Of a stretch of 64,000 nucleotides of DNA, positions 44,819 to 52,463 are shown in pieces. The notes below the pieces were generated by a model. The model did no database searches and had not been told where the DNA came from. It worked only from the letters and a program-made list of their open reading frames with translations. Position numbers and translations under genes: made by a program. Every line of letters starts with the position of its first letter. Position 1 is the stretch's first letter. Origin of the DNA: Jeongeupia chitinilytica (GTDB taxonomy: Bacteria; Pseudomonadota; Gammaproteobacteria; Burkholderiales; Chitinibacteraceae); NCBI RefSeq assembly GCF_014652315.1, contig NZ_BMYO01000002.1:62001-126000 (forward strand), given 5' to 3'.

Positions 44819-45403
44819 ATGCGTATCCACGGATGGTACAAACGCGCCGCGGCGCTCGGCCTGCTGATCCTGCTGGCCGGCTGTGCGTCGCTCAAGCCGC
44901 AGACCGATGCGGGCAAACTGGTACCACCGCCGGGGCAGGGCTATGCGGTGCTGGCGTTCACGCTGAACAGCCTGCAGCCCGACACCGGCGACGCCAATCT
45001 GGTGTTCAGCGGCGCCGGCATCGGCGGCAATCTGTATGCCAGCGAGAACACGGACTACATCCGCGCACCGGGCAAGGTGCCGGACGACAAGGGCCGGCTG
45101 ACGTTTGCCGCGCTGCCGCCGGGCGATTACACGATCACCCATGTCTACGGCTACTGGGGCATGCCGGACACGCTGGGACAGGCCGGCATGCGCAACGTGA
45201 TCAGCCTGCCGCGGCAGGACCGTTTCAGCATCAGGGCCGGTGAAGTGGTGTATCTGGGTGACTTTCACCTGAACATGAACTTCCAGCCCGACGTCGTGCT
45301 GAGCAACCAGCAGGCCCGCGACTTCAACCACATGCAGGTGATGTGGGGCGTGAGCGATTTTTCCAACGTCCAGGTTCAGTTGCTGAACCCGGGCAGCAAG
45401 TAA
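44819..45403 (+). CDS. Lipoprotein between nrdA and nrdB (paralogue 2)
   Basis: 194 residues. The start MRIHGWYKRAAALGLLILLAG has GGAGGATGCG upstream and leads to lipobox LLAGC; the earlier in-frame ATG at 44789 overlaps the previous stop and lacks a good site. The mature part has YAVLAFTLNSLQPDTGDANLVF, LTFAALPPGDYTITHVYGYWG and a C-terminal AGEVVYLGDFHLNMNFQPDV / LSNQQARDF block matching the upstream paralogue. Translationally coupled to it. Function unknown; the location splits the nrdA-nrdB pair. Confidence 0.8.
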   Translation: MRIHGWYKRAAALGLLILLAGCASLKPQTDAGKLVPPPGQGYAVLAFTLNSLQPDTGDANLVFSGAGIGGNLYASENTDYIRAPGKVPDDKGRLTFAALPPGDYTITHVYGYWGMPDTLGQAGMRNVISLPRQDRFSIRAGEVVYLGDFHLNMNFQPDVVLSNQQARDFNHMQVMWGVSDFSNVQVQLLNPGSK

Positions 45404-45469
45404 TACACGGGGCGCGGCACCGGCCGCGCCCGGCATTGATACAAACATTGACAGATAAGGACTAGCACC

Positions 45470-46558
45470 ATGCTGAGCTTCGAAGACGCCACCCCATCCA
45501 CCACCACCCACGGCGCCGGCAGCGTCCACGCCGCGACCGAAGGGCGGGTCAACGTCGTCGACAAGCGCGTCATCAACGGCACCACCGACGTCAACCAGCT
45601 CGTGCCGTTCAAGCACAAGTGGGCGTGGGAAAAGTATCTGGCCCAGTGCGCCAACCACTGGATGCCGCAGGAAGTGAACATGCAGCGCGACATCGAGCTG
45701 TGGAAGGACCCGAACGGCCTGACCGACGACGAGCGCCGTCTGGTCAAGCGCAACCTCGGCTTCTTCGTCACCGCCGATTCGCTCGCTGCCAACAACATCG
45801 TCCTCGGCACCTACCGCCAGATCACCAGCCCGGAATGCCGCCAGTTCCTGCTGCGCCAGGCGTTTGACGAAGCCATCCACACCCACGCCTACCAGTACAT
45901 CGTCGAATCGCTCGGCCTTGATGAAGGCGAGATCTTCAACGCCTATCACGAAGTCGCGTCGATCCGGAACAAGGACGAATTCCTCATTCCGTTCATCGAC
46001 GTGCTGACCGACCCGGAGTTCAAGAGCGGCACGCTCGAAACCGACCAGCAACTGCTGCGCTCGATCATCGTCTTCGCCTGCATCATGGAAGGCCTGTTCT
46101 TCTACGTCGGCTTCGTCCAGATCCTCGCGCTCGGCCGCCAGAACAAGATGACCGGCGCCGCCGAGCAGTACCAGTACATCCTGCGCGACGAATCGATGCA
46201 CTGCAATTTCGGCATCGACCTGATCAACACCATCAAGCTGGAAAACCCGCAGCTGTGGACCGAACCGTTCAAGGCCGAAATCACCGAACTGTTCAAGAAA
46301 GCCGTCGAACTCGAATACGCGTATGCCGAAGACACCATGCCGCGCGGCGTGCTGGGCCTGAACGCTAGCCAGTTCAAGGAATACCTGCGCTTCATCGCCA
46401 ACCGCCGCATGCAGCAAATCGGCCTCGACCAACTCTTCCCGGGCGTGACCAACCCGTTCCCGTGGATGAGCGAAATGATCGACTTGAAGAAAGAGAAGAA
46501 TTTCTTCGAGACGCGGGTGACTGAGTATCAGACTGGCGGGGCGTTGAGCTGGGATTGA
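45470..46558 (+). CDS. nrdB: Class I ribonucleoside-diphosphate reductase, beta subunit
   Basis: 362 residues, the radical/diiron subunit partner of NrdA. Diiron-ligand helices are visible: DDERRLVKRNLGFFVTADSLAANNIV, FDEAIHTHAYQYIVESLGLDEGEIF, FFYVGFVQILALGRQNKM, and YILRDESMHCNFGIDLINTI. C-terminal tail ETRVTEYQTGGALSWD ends in the conserved residues that dock into NrdA. Separated from nrdA by two lipoprotein genes, and followed by a good terminator. Confidence 0.96.
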   Translation: MLSFEDATPSTTTHGAGSVHAATEGRVNVVDKRVINGTTDVNQLVPFKHKWAWEKYLAQCANHWMPQEVNMQRDIELWKDPNGLTDDERRLVKRNLGFFVTADSLAANNIVLGTYRQITSPECRQFLLRQAFDEAIHTHAYQYIVESLGLDEGEIFNAYHEVASIRNKDEFLIPFIDVLTDPEFKSGTLETDQQLLRSIIVFACIMEGLFFYVGFVQILALGRQNKMTGAAEQYQYILRDESMHCNFGIDLINTIKLENPQLWTEPFKAEITELFKKAVELEYAYAEDTMPRGVLGLNASQFKEYLRFIANRRMQQIGLDQLFPGVTNPFPWMSEMIDLKKEKNFFETRVTEYQTGGALSWD

Positions 46559-46581
46559 TTAATAACGTTTGATTTTTATGG

Positions 46582-46612
46582 AAAAAGGTATGCCGTTTGG
46601 TATGCCTTTTTT
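46582..46612 (+). terminator. Terminator after nrdB
   Basis: AAAAAGGTATGCCGTTTGGT continues ATGCCTTTTTT: GGCATACC-type stem with T6. Confidence 0.88.
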
Positions 46613-46678
46613 ATTGCTGTCGATGGTTTAATGCTGGCACGCATTGTATCGCAACGTCCAATAAACAAGGCTAATATC

Positions 46679-47923
46679 ATGAGGTTTAAAAGGCGAGGGA
46701 ACATAATAACCCCTCCGGTAGAGCTAATTATTGATGATTTGAGTGAGCTGAGTGCTGCTATTTATTCCGCGATTGATGGTCGGGGTTATCAAGATATAAC
46801 CATTGATTTTGAAAGGTGTGTCAAGGCTGAGCCAGAGTTTATGCTTGCATTGTGTGCGATATCGCGCCATCGAAGAGGTAATGGCATAGATATAAATATA
46901 AAGTTGCCTAAGAACGAGAAAATGAGAAGGCTCTTTGTAAATACTAATTGGGCCCATCATATATCACCGGATATGTATCCATATAGAGAGTTTTTTGGAT
47001 ATGCTCAGGTTCCTGCGACATATTTCTCAGATAGCGAGGGGCAATATGAGGCAGTTAGCAAAATCGTTGATGTGATTCTTACTCATGTTGATGGTATATC
47101 AAAGAACGATTTTGCAGCTTTCGAATGGGCTGCTAATGAAATGACGGACAATGTTCTTGTTCATTCAAATATGCACTGTGGCTTTGTTCAGGTTTCTAAG
47201 TTTAGAAAGGATAAAAAGAAAATCTCTCTAATTGTTTGCGATGTTGGAATAGGTATTCCTGATAGTTTGCGTTCTGGGGTTTTAAGTAGAAGAAACTTAA
47301 GTGACGAAAATGCTCTTGCTGAATCAATAAAAGAGGGCATTACTCGTGATAAAAATGTTGGACAGGGTAATGGGCTGTTTGGTAGTCACCAAATATGTAC
47401 GAAAAGTGGCGGTATGTTGAAAATAACCTCAGGTTACGCGACTCTTTATGCTCACGGAGAAGAAGTTGAGGTAAGAACTAACAAGGCTCCATTTAATGGT
47501 ACATTAATAGTGTCTGAGATCGATTTTTCTACGATAGGGCTATTGGAGAATGCATTAAAGTTTGATGGTAAGGTGCATGAGGCGCTATCTAGGATTGAAT
47601 CTATGTATGAGGATTATCAACAAGATATCCTCAGGGTTAAGATTCTTGGGTGCGCAACTTCATTTGGAAGTCGTGCGTCAGGTTTTCCTGTTAGGAGTAA
47701 GATTAAAAATCTGATGGATATGTCCCCGGGTTGTGGCGTTGAGATTGATTTCTCTGGCGTGCCGCTAATGACGAGCAGTTTTGCGGATGAAGTTGTCGGG
47801 AAGTTGTTGGTTGATATTGGTGGGGATGATTTTTTTAAGAAAATTAGGATAACCGGTTTGGATGATTTGAATAAGAAAATTGTTAATAGATCGTTGGCGC
47901 AGAGGCATAATGATCATCGATGA
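46679..47923 (+). CDS. STAS-like / GHKL ATPase / DUF4325 protein on an AT-rich island
   Basis: 414 residues. Start at MRFKRRGNI is chosen because AAGG lies 8 bp upstream; an ATG at 46631 adds 16 residues without a ribosome site. N-terminal ~100 residues are STAS-like (DITIDFERCVKAEPEFMLAL). A GHKL/HATPase domain follows: N-box EWAANEMTDNVLVHS (Glu154), G1 CDVGIGIPDS (Asp188), G2 NVGQGNGLFGS (near 231). C-terminal DUF4325/STAS-like VEIDFSGVPLMTSSFADEVVG. The DNA is far more AT-rich than all neighbours, so it was probably acquired by transfer. Such combinations are known from regulatory and conflict-system contexts; the substrate or partner is unknown. No kinase dimerisation domain is visible. 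Confidence 0.8.
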   Translation: MRFKRRGNIITPPVELIIDDLSELSAAIYSAIDGRGYQDITIDFERCVKAEPEFMLALCAISRHRRGNGIDINIKLPKNEKMRRLFVNTNWAHHISPDMYPYREFFGYAQVPATYFSDSEGQYEAVSKIVDVILTHVDGISKNDFAAFEWAANEMTDNVLVHSNMHCGFVQVSKFRKDKKKISLIVCDVGIGIPDSLRSGVLSRRNLSDENALAESIKEGITRDKNVGQGNGLFGSHQICTKSGGMLKITSGYATLYAHGEEVEVRTNKAPFNGTLIVSEIDFSTIGLLENALKFDGKVHEALSRIESMYEDYQQDILRVKILGCATSFGSRASGFPVRSKIKNLMDMSPGCGVEIDFSGVPLMTSSFADEVVGKLLVDIGGDDFFKKIRITGLDDLNKKIVNRSLAQRHNDHR

Positions 47924-48020
47924 TTGCCGTGGTGTGCTGGATAAACCAGTTGGTGTCGACAATTTGCAGCCTTGTAGCGCAGGCTGGCGTTGATCATTCC
48001 AACGCCTTTTGTGTATTGCG

Positions 48021-48046
48021 CTAGCCGGGCGGGACCGGCGGTTTGG
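48021..48046 (+). repeat. Dispersed element, copy 1 (second copy 48715-48742)
   Basis: CTAGCCGGGCGGGACCGGCG then GTTTGG at 48021-48046 matches GCCAGCCGGGCGGGTCCGGC then AGTTTGG at 48715-48742 with few changes. Both lie in the non-coding segment between the AT-rich gene and the peptide transporter. Confidence 0.6.
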
Positions 48047-48155
48047 TTGTTTGGTTTGGGTTTTTTAAGAAACTGAAGCGCCAACAGCATCAGTCATCAA
48101 GCCTTCCGCAGTCGAGTCGCGGAAGTCGGACCAGAGCGCACGACCGGCAAAAAAC

Positions 48156-48374
48156 CTACAAACTCCCCGAATCCACCACATAAGAAAACCTCGGCACCAT
48201 CTCGCCCGCCACCTCCACCTGCTCGAAAAACATCGCGTACGGCCGCACCCTCAGACCGAAATCGCCGTACAGCGCGCGGTACAGCACCAGCTATTCGGTC
48301 GTTTCCGAATGGCGGACGACGTCGATCACTTCGTAGTCGAGATTATTGTAATGGCGGTAATGGCCGGTTTTCAC
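48156..48374 (-). pseudogene. DUF1653 protein with an in-frame stop
   Basis: The minus-strand frame reads GHYRHYNNLDYEVIDVVRHS, then ETTE-stop-LVLYRALYGDFGLRV, then RPYAMFFEQVEVAGEMVPRF. This matches the DUF1653 pattern G.YRHYKG..YEV....RHSET.EELVVYRALYG throughout. A TAG interrupts it where the family has Glu, and no good start is left at the 5' end. Single point inactivation is the simplest reading. Confidence 0.75.
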
Positions 48375-48411
48375 CGCGGTACGTCGGGTTGGTTTGATCG
48401 CGTCTGCAATT

Positions 48412-48467
48412 GGTGGATTGTCGCTTCACTCCGAATCCACCCTACGCCGGCGGTAGGGTGGATTCGG
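48412..48467. repeat. Hairpin-forming intergenic repeat, copy A
   Basis: GGTGGATTGTCGCTTCACTC leads into CCGAATCCACCCTAC, which is repeated in perfect inverted form (GTAGGGTGGATTCGG) at 48453-48467, giving a 15-bp stem. Confidence 0.7.
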
Positions 48468-48788
48468 CGGAGCCAATTCACCGTTTTGTTTAATAGTGTG
48501 CCGATCGTGAATTGAACCCGGCGATTTTTCAGTTTCCGTCGCGAGGCAAAGAAAACGCGGGATCCAGAGCGCCAGTTTTTATCCCCTCGTCAAGCGCCGA
48601 GGGAGTGGAGAGAGACAAGTCGGCTTTATGGCTTGGCTCGCGACCGACCGAGGGTAGTCCGGAGGGCCGTAAGGCGCGGGGTCGCCTTTCTTTGGCGAAG
48701 CAAAGAAAGTAACCCGCCAGCCGGGCGGGTCCGGCAGTTTGGCTTTTGAATCGCGGCACACCGGATCAGGTTAATGGTGCAGACAATC

Positions 48789-48823
48789 GGCGGATTGTCG
48801 CTACGCGCCGAATCCGCCCTACG
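48789..48823. repeat. Hairpin-forming intergenic repeat, copy B
   Basis: GGCGGATTGTCGCTACGCGC followed by CGAATCCGCCCTACG matches copy A (48412-48447) closely. GGCGGATT pairs with AATCCGCC inside the copy. REP-like family inferred. Confidence 0.65.
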
Positions 48824-48911
48824 CAGCGAACACCCGGACCAGCATACCTTAGCCACCCGGAACGCCTCCGGAAAACGGGTGCCAACCGGATGACCTCGAT
48901 TCGGGGTCCGT

Positions 48912-49646
48912 TCAGGAGCGGAAGAGGGAGCTGGGCAAGCCGGCCAGTTGCCCTGCTGAGGTCGTCTCCACGATCCGGCCGTGGTGCATGACGACGACCC
49001 GCTCGCACAGGTGGCGCACGACACCCAGGTCGTGGCTGATGAACAGCAGTGTCAATCCCAGCTCGCGGCGCAACTGTTGCAGCAGGTTGAGGATCTGGGC
49101 CTGGATCAGCACATCCAGCGCCGCAACGGCTTCGTCGCACACCAGCAGCTGCGGTTTCACGGCCAGTGCGCGGGCAATGCCGACGCGGGCGCGCTGTCCG
49201 CCGGAAAGCTGGTGCGGGTAGCGCTGCGCCAGTTGCGGGTCCAGCCCGACGCGGTTCAGCTGGGTGGCGACAAAGTCGCTTTCCCCGCTGGTGATCAAGC
49301 CGTGAATGCGCGGTGCTTCGGCGATCAGTTCGGTCACGCGGGCGCGCGGGTTGAGGGCGGATGCCGCGTCCTGGAACACCATCTGGATGCCGGCGTGCGG
49401 CCCGTCCGGCAGGCGTTGTCCTTGCCAGTAGCGCTCGCCGGCGGTGGGCGGCAGCAGGCCGACGATGATGCGGGCCAGCGTGGATTTGCCGCTGCCGGAT
49501 TCGCCGACGATGCCGACGGACTCGCCAGCGTGGAGGGTGAGGGAGACATCATCCAGCGCCTGCAGCGTGGATCGCCGCTGGCGCCAGCCATTCGCCAGTA
49601 CATAGCTCTGGCTGATGTTCCGGGCATGGAACAGGGGTTCGTTCAT
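48912..49646 (-). CDS. Peptide/nickel-type ABC transporter ATP-binding protein (OppF/DppF-like)
   Basis: 244 residues. Start at MNEPLFHARN overlaps the previous stop by four bases (ATGA). Walker A GESGSGKS, signature LSGGQRAR, Walker B LLVCDEAVAALD (Ala in place of the usual Pro after DE), H-loop ISHDLG. OppF-class proteins normally run beyond 300 residues with a C-terminal zinc-binding segment; this one stops soon after VETTSAGQLAGLP, so it is a short form. It energises the importer formed with the four genes upstream in transcription. Last gene of the nine-gene block. Confidence 0.9.
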   Translation of the reverse strand: MNEPLFHARNISQSYVLANGWRQRRSTLQALDDVSLTLHAGESVGIVGESGSGKSTLARIIVGLLPPTAGERYWQGQRLPDGPHAGIQMVFQDAASALNPRARVTELIAEAPRIHGLITSGESDFVATQLNRVGLDPQLAQRYPHQLSGGQRARVGIARALAVKPQLLVCDEAVAALDVLIQAQILNLLQQLRRELGLTLLFISHDLGVVRHLCERVVVMHHGRIVETTSAGQLAGLPSSLFRS

Positions 49647-50611
49647 GGCGGGGTCACCAAGGGAAAGAAGCACCGCACCGTCCGCGCCTCGCCGGTGGCA
49701 ACTTGTGGCGGCGCTGCGATGCAGGCGGCCGCGGCGCGCGGGCAGCGGGCGCGGAAGCGGCAGCCTTCGGGCGGCGGCGAAAGGCCTGGCGGCTGGCCGG
49801 GCAGCGTGGCCAGTGGCGTGCCGGGCGGTACGCTGCCGGGAATCGCGCCCAGCAGGGCGGCGGTGTAGGGATGGGCCGGGGCTTGCAATACCCGGGCACA
49901 GGGGCCGGATTCGACGATCTGGCCGGCATACATCACCAGCACCCGGTCGGCAAAGCCGGCCGCCACCCCCAGATCATGGGTGATCCACAGCACTGCTGTA
50001 CCGTGGTCGCGGCGGTACTGGTCGATCAGGGCCAGGATCTGCGCCTGCAAAGTGACATCCAGCGCCGTGGTCGGTTCGTCTGCGATCAGCAGGGCGGGCC
50101 GGTTGATCAGCGCGGCGCCAATGGCCACCCGTTGGCGCATGCCGCCGGAGAGTTCGTGCGGGTAGGCGCGCAGGCGCTGTGCCGGGAGGGTGATGCCCAC
50201 CTCGTCGAGCATGGCCAGCGCTTCGTCCCTGGCCGCGTTGCGGCCGACGTTACGGTGGGCGCGGATGGTTTCGACCAGCTGGGTTTCGATCCGCAGCACC
50301 GGGTTCAGTGTCGCCATCGGGTCCTGAAACACCATCGCCAGCCGGTCGCCGCGCCGCCGGCGCAGCTGGCTCTCGGGCAGGGCGCTCAAGTTTTCGCCCA
50401 ACAACGTGATCTCGCCGCCGACACGACGCAGCGGCGGGTCCAGCAGCCCGGCAATGGCCAGACCGGTCAGCGTTTTGCCGGAGCCGGATTCGCCCACCAG
50501 CGCGACCACCTCGCCGCGCTCGATATGCAGGCTGACGCTGTCGACGGCATGGGCAGGGGACTTGGTGTCGCCGATGTGGATGGTGAGGTCCTTCACGTCG
50601 AGGACGCTCAT
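49643..50611 (-). CDS. Peptide-type ABC transporter ATP-binding protein (OppD/DppD-like)
   Basis: 322 residues. Start MSVLDVKDLTIHIGDT overlaps the permease stop (ATGA). Walker A GESGSGKT, Q-loop MVFQDPMATLNPVLRI, signature LSGGMRQR, Walker B LLIADEPTTALD, H-loop ITHDLG. The C-terminal oligopeptide-transporter extension HPYTAALLGAIPG ... GCRFRARCPRAAAAC has the cysteine cluster of the OppD/DppD class. Pairs with the shorter OppF-like subunit. Confidence 0.93.
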   Translation of the reverse strand: MSVLDVKDLTIHIGDTKSPAHAVDSVSLHIERGEVVALVGESGSGKTLTGLAIAGLLDPPLRRVGGEITLLGENLSALPESQLRRRRGDRLAMVFQDPMATLNPVLRIETQLVETIRAHRNVGRNAARDEALAMLDEVGITLPAQRLRAYPHELSGGMRQRVAIGAALINRPALLIADEPTTALDVTLQAQILALIDQYRRDHGTAVLWITHDLGVAAGFADRVLVMYAGQIVESGPCARVLQAPAHPYTAALLGAIPGSVPPGTPLATLPGQPPGLSPPPEGCRFRARCPRAAAACIAAPPQVATGEARTVRCFFPLVTPP

Positions 50612-51447
50612 CGTCCGGCCTCGCGCGGGTCGGCCCGCTGGCGCAGCGCATCGGCCAGCAGATTGCAGCAGGTCAGTACGACGACCAGCAACAGGCCGGG
50701 AAACACGCTGATCCAGTAGCGTCCGGACAGCAGGTACTGGAAGCCGTTGGCGATCAGCAGGCCCAGCGAGGGCTCGGTGACCGGCAATCCCAGCCCGAGG
50801 AAGGACAGCGTAGCTTCGAGCGAAATTGCAGCGGCAAGCTGCAGGGCGGCGACGGTCAGCAGGGTGGGCAGGCAATTGGGCAGGACGTGGCGCAGCAGGA
50901 TGCGCCATGTCGGCAGCCGTAACAGCCGGGCCGCCGCGACGTAATCCTTCTGGCACTCGACCAGCGCGGCGCTGCGTGCGGTGCGGGCGTAGTAGGCCCA
51001 CTGTGCCGCCAGCAAGGCCAGTACGATCTTGGACACGCCCGGCCCCGTCAGCGCCAGCAGCACCAGCGCCAGCAGAATGGCCGGGAAGGAGAGCTGGATG
51101 TCCACCACGCGCATGATCAGCGCATCGACCCAACGGCCGTGCCAGGCGGCGAGCAGGCCGAGCACCACGCCCGCCGTGAGGGCCAGCAGTGTGCTCAGCA
51201 CGCCGACAGCCAGACTGATGCGCAAGCCGTACAGCATGGCGGACAGCATGTCCCGGCCCTGTGCATCGGTGCCCAGCCAGTAGGTGCCGCCGTGGTCGAG
51301 GGCCGCGCTGCCCGGTGGCAGGCGTGCATCCAGAATGTCCAGCGTGGCCAGATCGTACGGATTCTGCGACGCCAGCCACGGCGCCAGCAACGCGGCGAGC
51401 AGCAGGGCCGCCAGCAGGATCAGGCTGAACCAGCCGCGGCGGCTCAT
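50608..51447 (-). CDS. Peptide-type ABC transporter permease (OppC/DppC-like)
   Basis: 279 residues with several membrane helices. Start MSRRGWFSLILLAALLLAAL overlaps the previous gene (ATGA). Typical N-terminal domain HGGTYWLGTDAQGRDMLSAMLYGLRISL and the EAA loop DYVAAARLLRLPTWRILLRHVLPNCL. Forms the channel with the OppB-like subunit. Confidence 0.93.
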   Translation of the reverse strand: MSRRGWFSLILLAALLLAALLAPWLASQNPYDLATLDILDARLPPGSAALDHGGTYWLGTDAQGRDMLSAMLYGLRISLAVGVLSTLLALTAGVVLGLLAAWHGRWVDALIMRVVDIQLSFPAILLALVLLALTGPGVSKIVLALLAAQWAYYARTARSAALVECQKDYVAAARLLRLPTWRILLRHVLPNCLPTLLTVAALQLAAAISLEATLSFLGLGLPVTEPSLGLLIANGFQYLLSGRYWISVFPGLLLVVVLTCCNLLADALRQRADPREAGR

Positions 51448-52418
51448 GACCGGCTCCTGAGGCGCACGCGCGGGTCGAGCAGCGCATAGAGCAGATCCAC
51501 GGCGAGGTTGATGGTGACGAACAGCGTGACGGTGACCAGCAGGTAGGCGACAACGACGGGCCGGTCGAGCTGGCCGATGGCCTCGATCAGCAGCTTGCCC
51601 ATGCCGGGCCAGGCGAACACGGTTTCGGTGACCACGGCAAAGGCGATCAGCGAGCCGAATTCCAGCCCGCTGACCGTCACGATCGGGATCAGGATGTTCT
51701 TGAACACGTGCACGAACACGATCCGCGCCGGGTGCAGCCCCCGGGCGCGGGCGAAGCGGACGTAGTCCTGGCGCAATGCCTCGCGCGTGGCGCTGGCGGT
51801 CAGCCGCAGCAGCAGCGAGCATTTGAACAGTGCCAGCGTCAGCGCGGGCAGCAGCAGGTGGCGCCAGCCGTCGAGCGAACCGATCGACAGCGGAATGCCC
51901 AGCCAGAGCGTCGTTTCGCCGCGCCCGCCGGTCGGCAACCAGCCCAGCCAGACGCCGAACAGCATGATGAACATCATGCCGACCCAGAAGGTGGGCAACG
52001 AAAAGCCGAGCAGCGACAACGCGTCGATCAGCCGGGCCGACCAGGACCGGGGTTGCAGCCCGACCCACAGCCCTAGCGGTACGCCCACCAGCAGCGCAAT
52101 CAGCAGCGCCGCAACGGCCAGCTCCAGCGTTGCGGGCATGCGTTCCAGCACCAGCCGGATCGCCGGTTCGCCATGGACGAAGGATCGCCCCAGATCGCCG
52201 TGGACCAGCGCGCCTAGGAAGCGGGCGTACTGCACCCACCACGGCTGATCCAGCCCCAGCCCGCGGCGGACGCGGGCGATGTCGTGCTGGTCGGCCTGCG
52301 GATCGACCAGCAGCGCCAGCGGATCGCCGATCGCGAACACGGCCACGAAGACCAGCGCCGACATGGTCAGCAGCACCAGCAGCGCCTGAATCAGGCGCCG
52401 GATCATGAAGCCCGACAT
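51444..52418 (-). CDS. Peptide-type ABC transporter permease (OppB/DppB-like)
   Basis: 324 residues. N-terminal FMIRRLIQALLVLLTMSALVFVAVF is the standard first helix of the OppB class. LGLDQPWWVQYARFLGALVHGDLGRSF is the conserved periplasmic segment, and QDYVRFARARGLHPARIVFVHVFKN the EAA loop that contacts the ATPase. The gene ends four bases inside the OppC-like gene. Upstream partner is the substrate-binding protein, 45 bp away. Confidence 0.93.
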   Translation of the reverse strand: MSGFMIRRLIQALLVLLTMSALVFVAVFAIGDPLALLVDPQADQHDIARVRRGLGLDQPWWVQYARFLGALVHGDLGRSFVHGEPAIRLVLERMPATLELAVAALLIALLVGVPLGLWVGLQPRSWSARLIDALSLLGFSLPTFWVGMMFIMLFGVWLGWLPTGGRGETTLWLGIPLSIGSLDGWRHLLLPALTLALFKCSLLLRLTASATREALRQDYVRFARARGLHPARIVFVHVFKNILIPIVTVSGLEFGSLIAFAVVTETVFAWPGMGKLLIEAIGQLDRPVVVAYLLVTVTLFVTINLAVDLLYALLDPRVRLRSRS

Positions 52419-52463
52419 GAAGGCCTCAGGACGTGATGCGGTATGAAAGGATCAGTGCCGCGC

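Larger units (their letters stand above)
47924..48911. other. Non-coding segment of repeats and a gene remnant
   Basis: Almost 1 kb without an intact gene. It holds a DUF1653 pseudogene, two copies of a GCCGGGCGGG-CCGGC-GTTTGG element, two copies of a hairpin-forming GG(C/T)GGATTGTCGCT repeat, and a stretch (about 48540-48712) whose ending CGCCTTTCTTTGGCGAAGCA (followed by AAGAAAGTAACCCGCC) resembles a dispersed intergenic repeat. The short open frames here look like products of those repeats, not genes. Confidence 0.6.

Noticed and set aside
48512..48712. Short ORF ending GRLSLAKQRK
   Set aside because: This peptide pattern is typical of spurious ORFs on dispersed intergenic repeats; no ribosome site and no domain.
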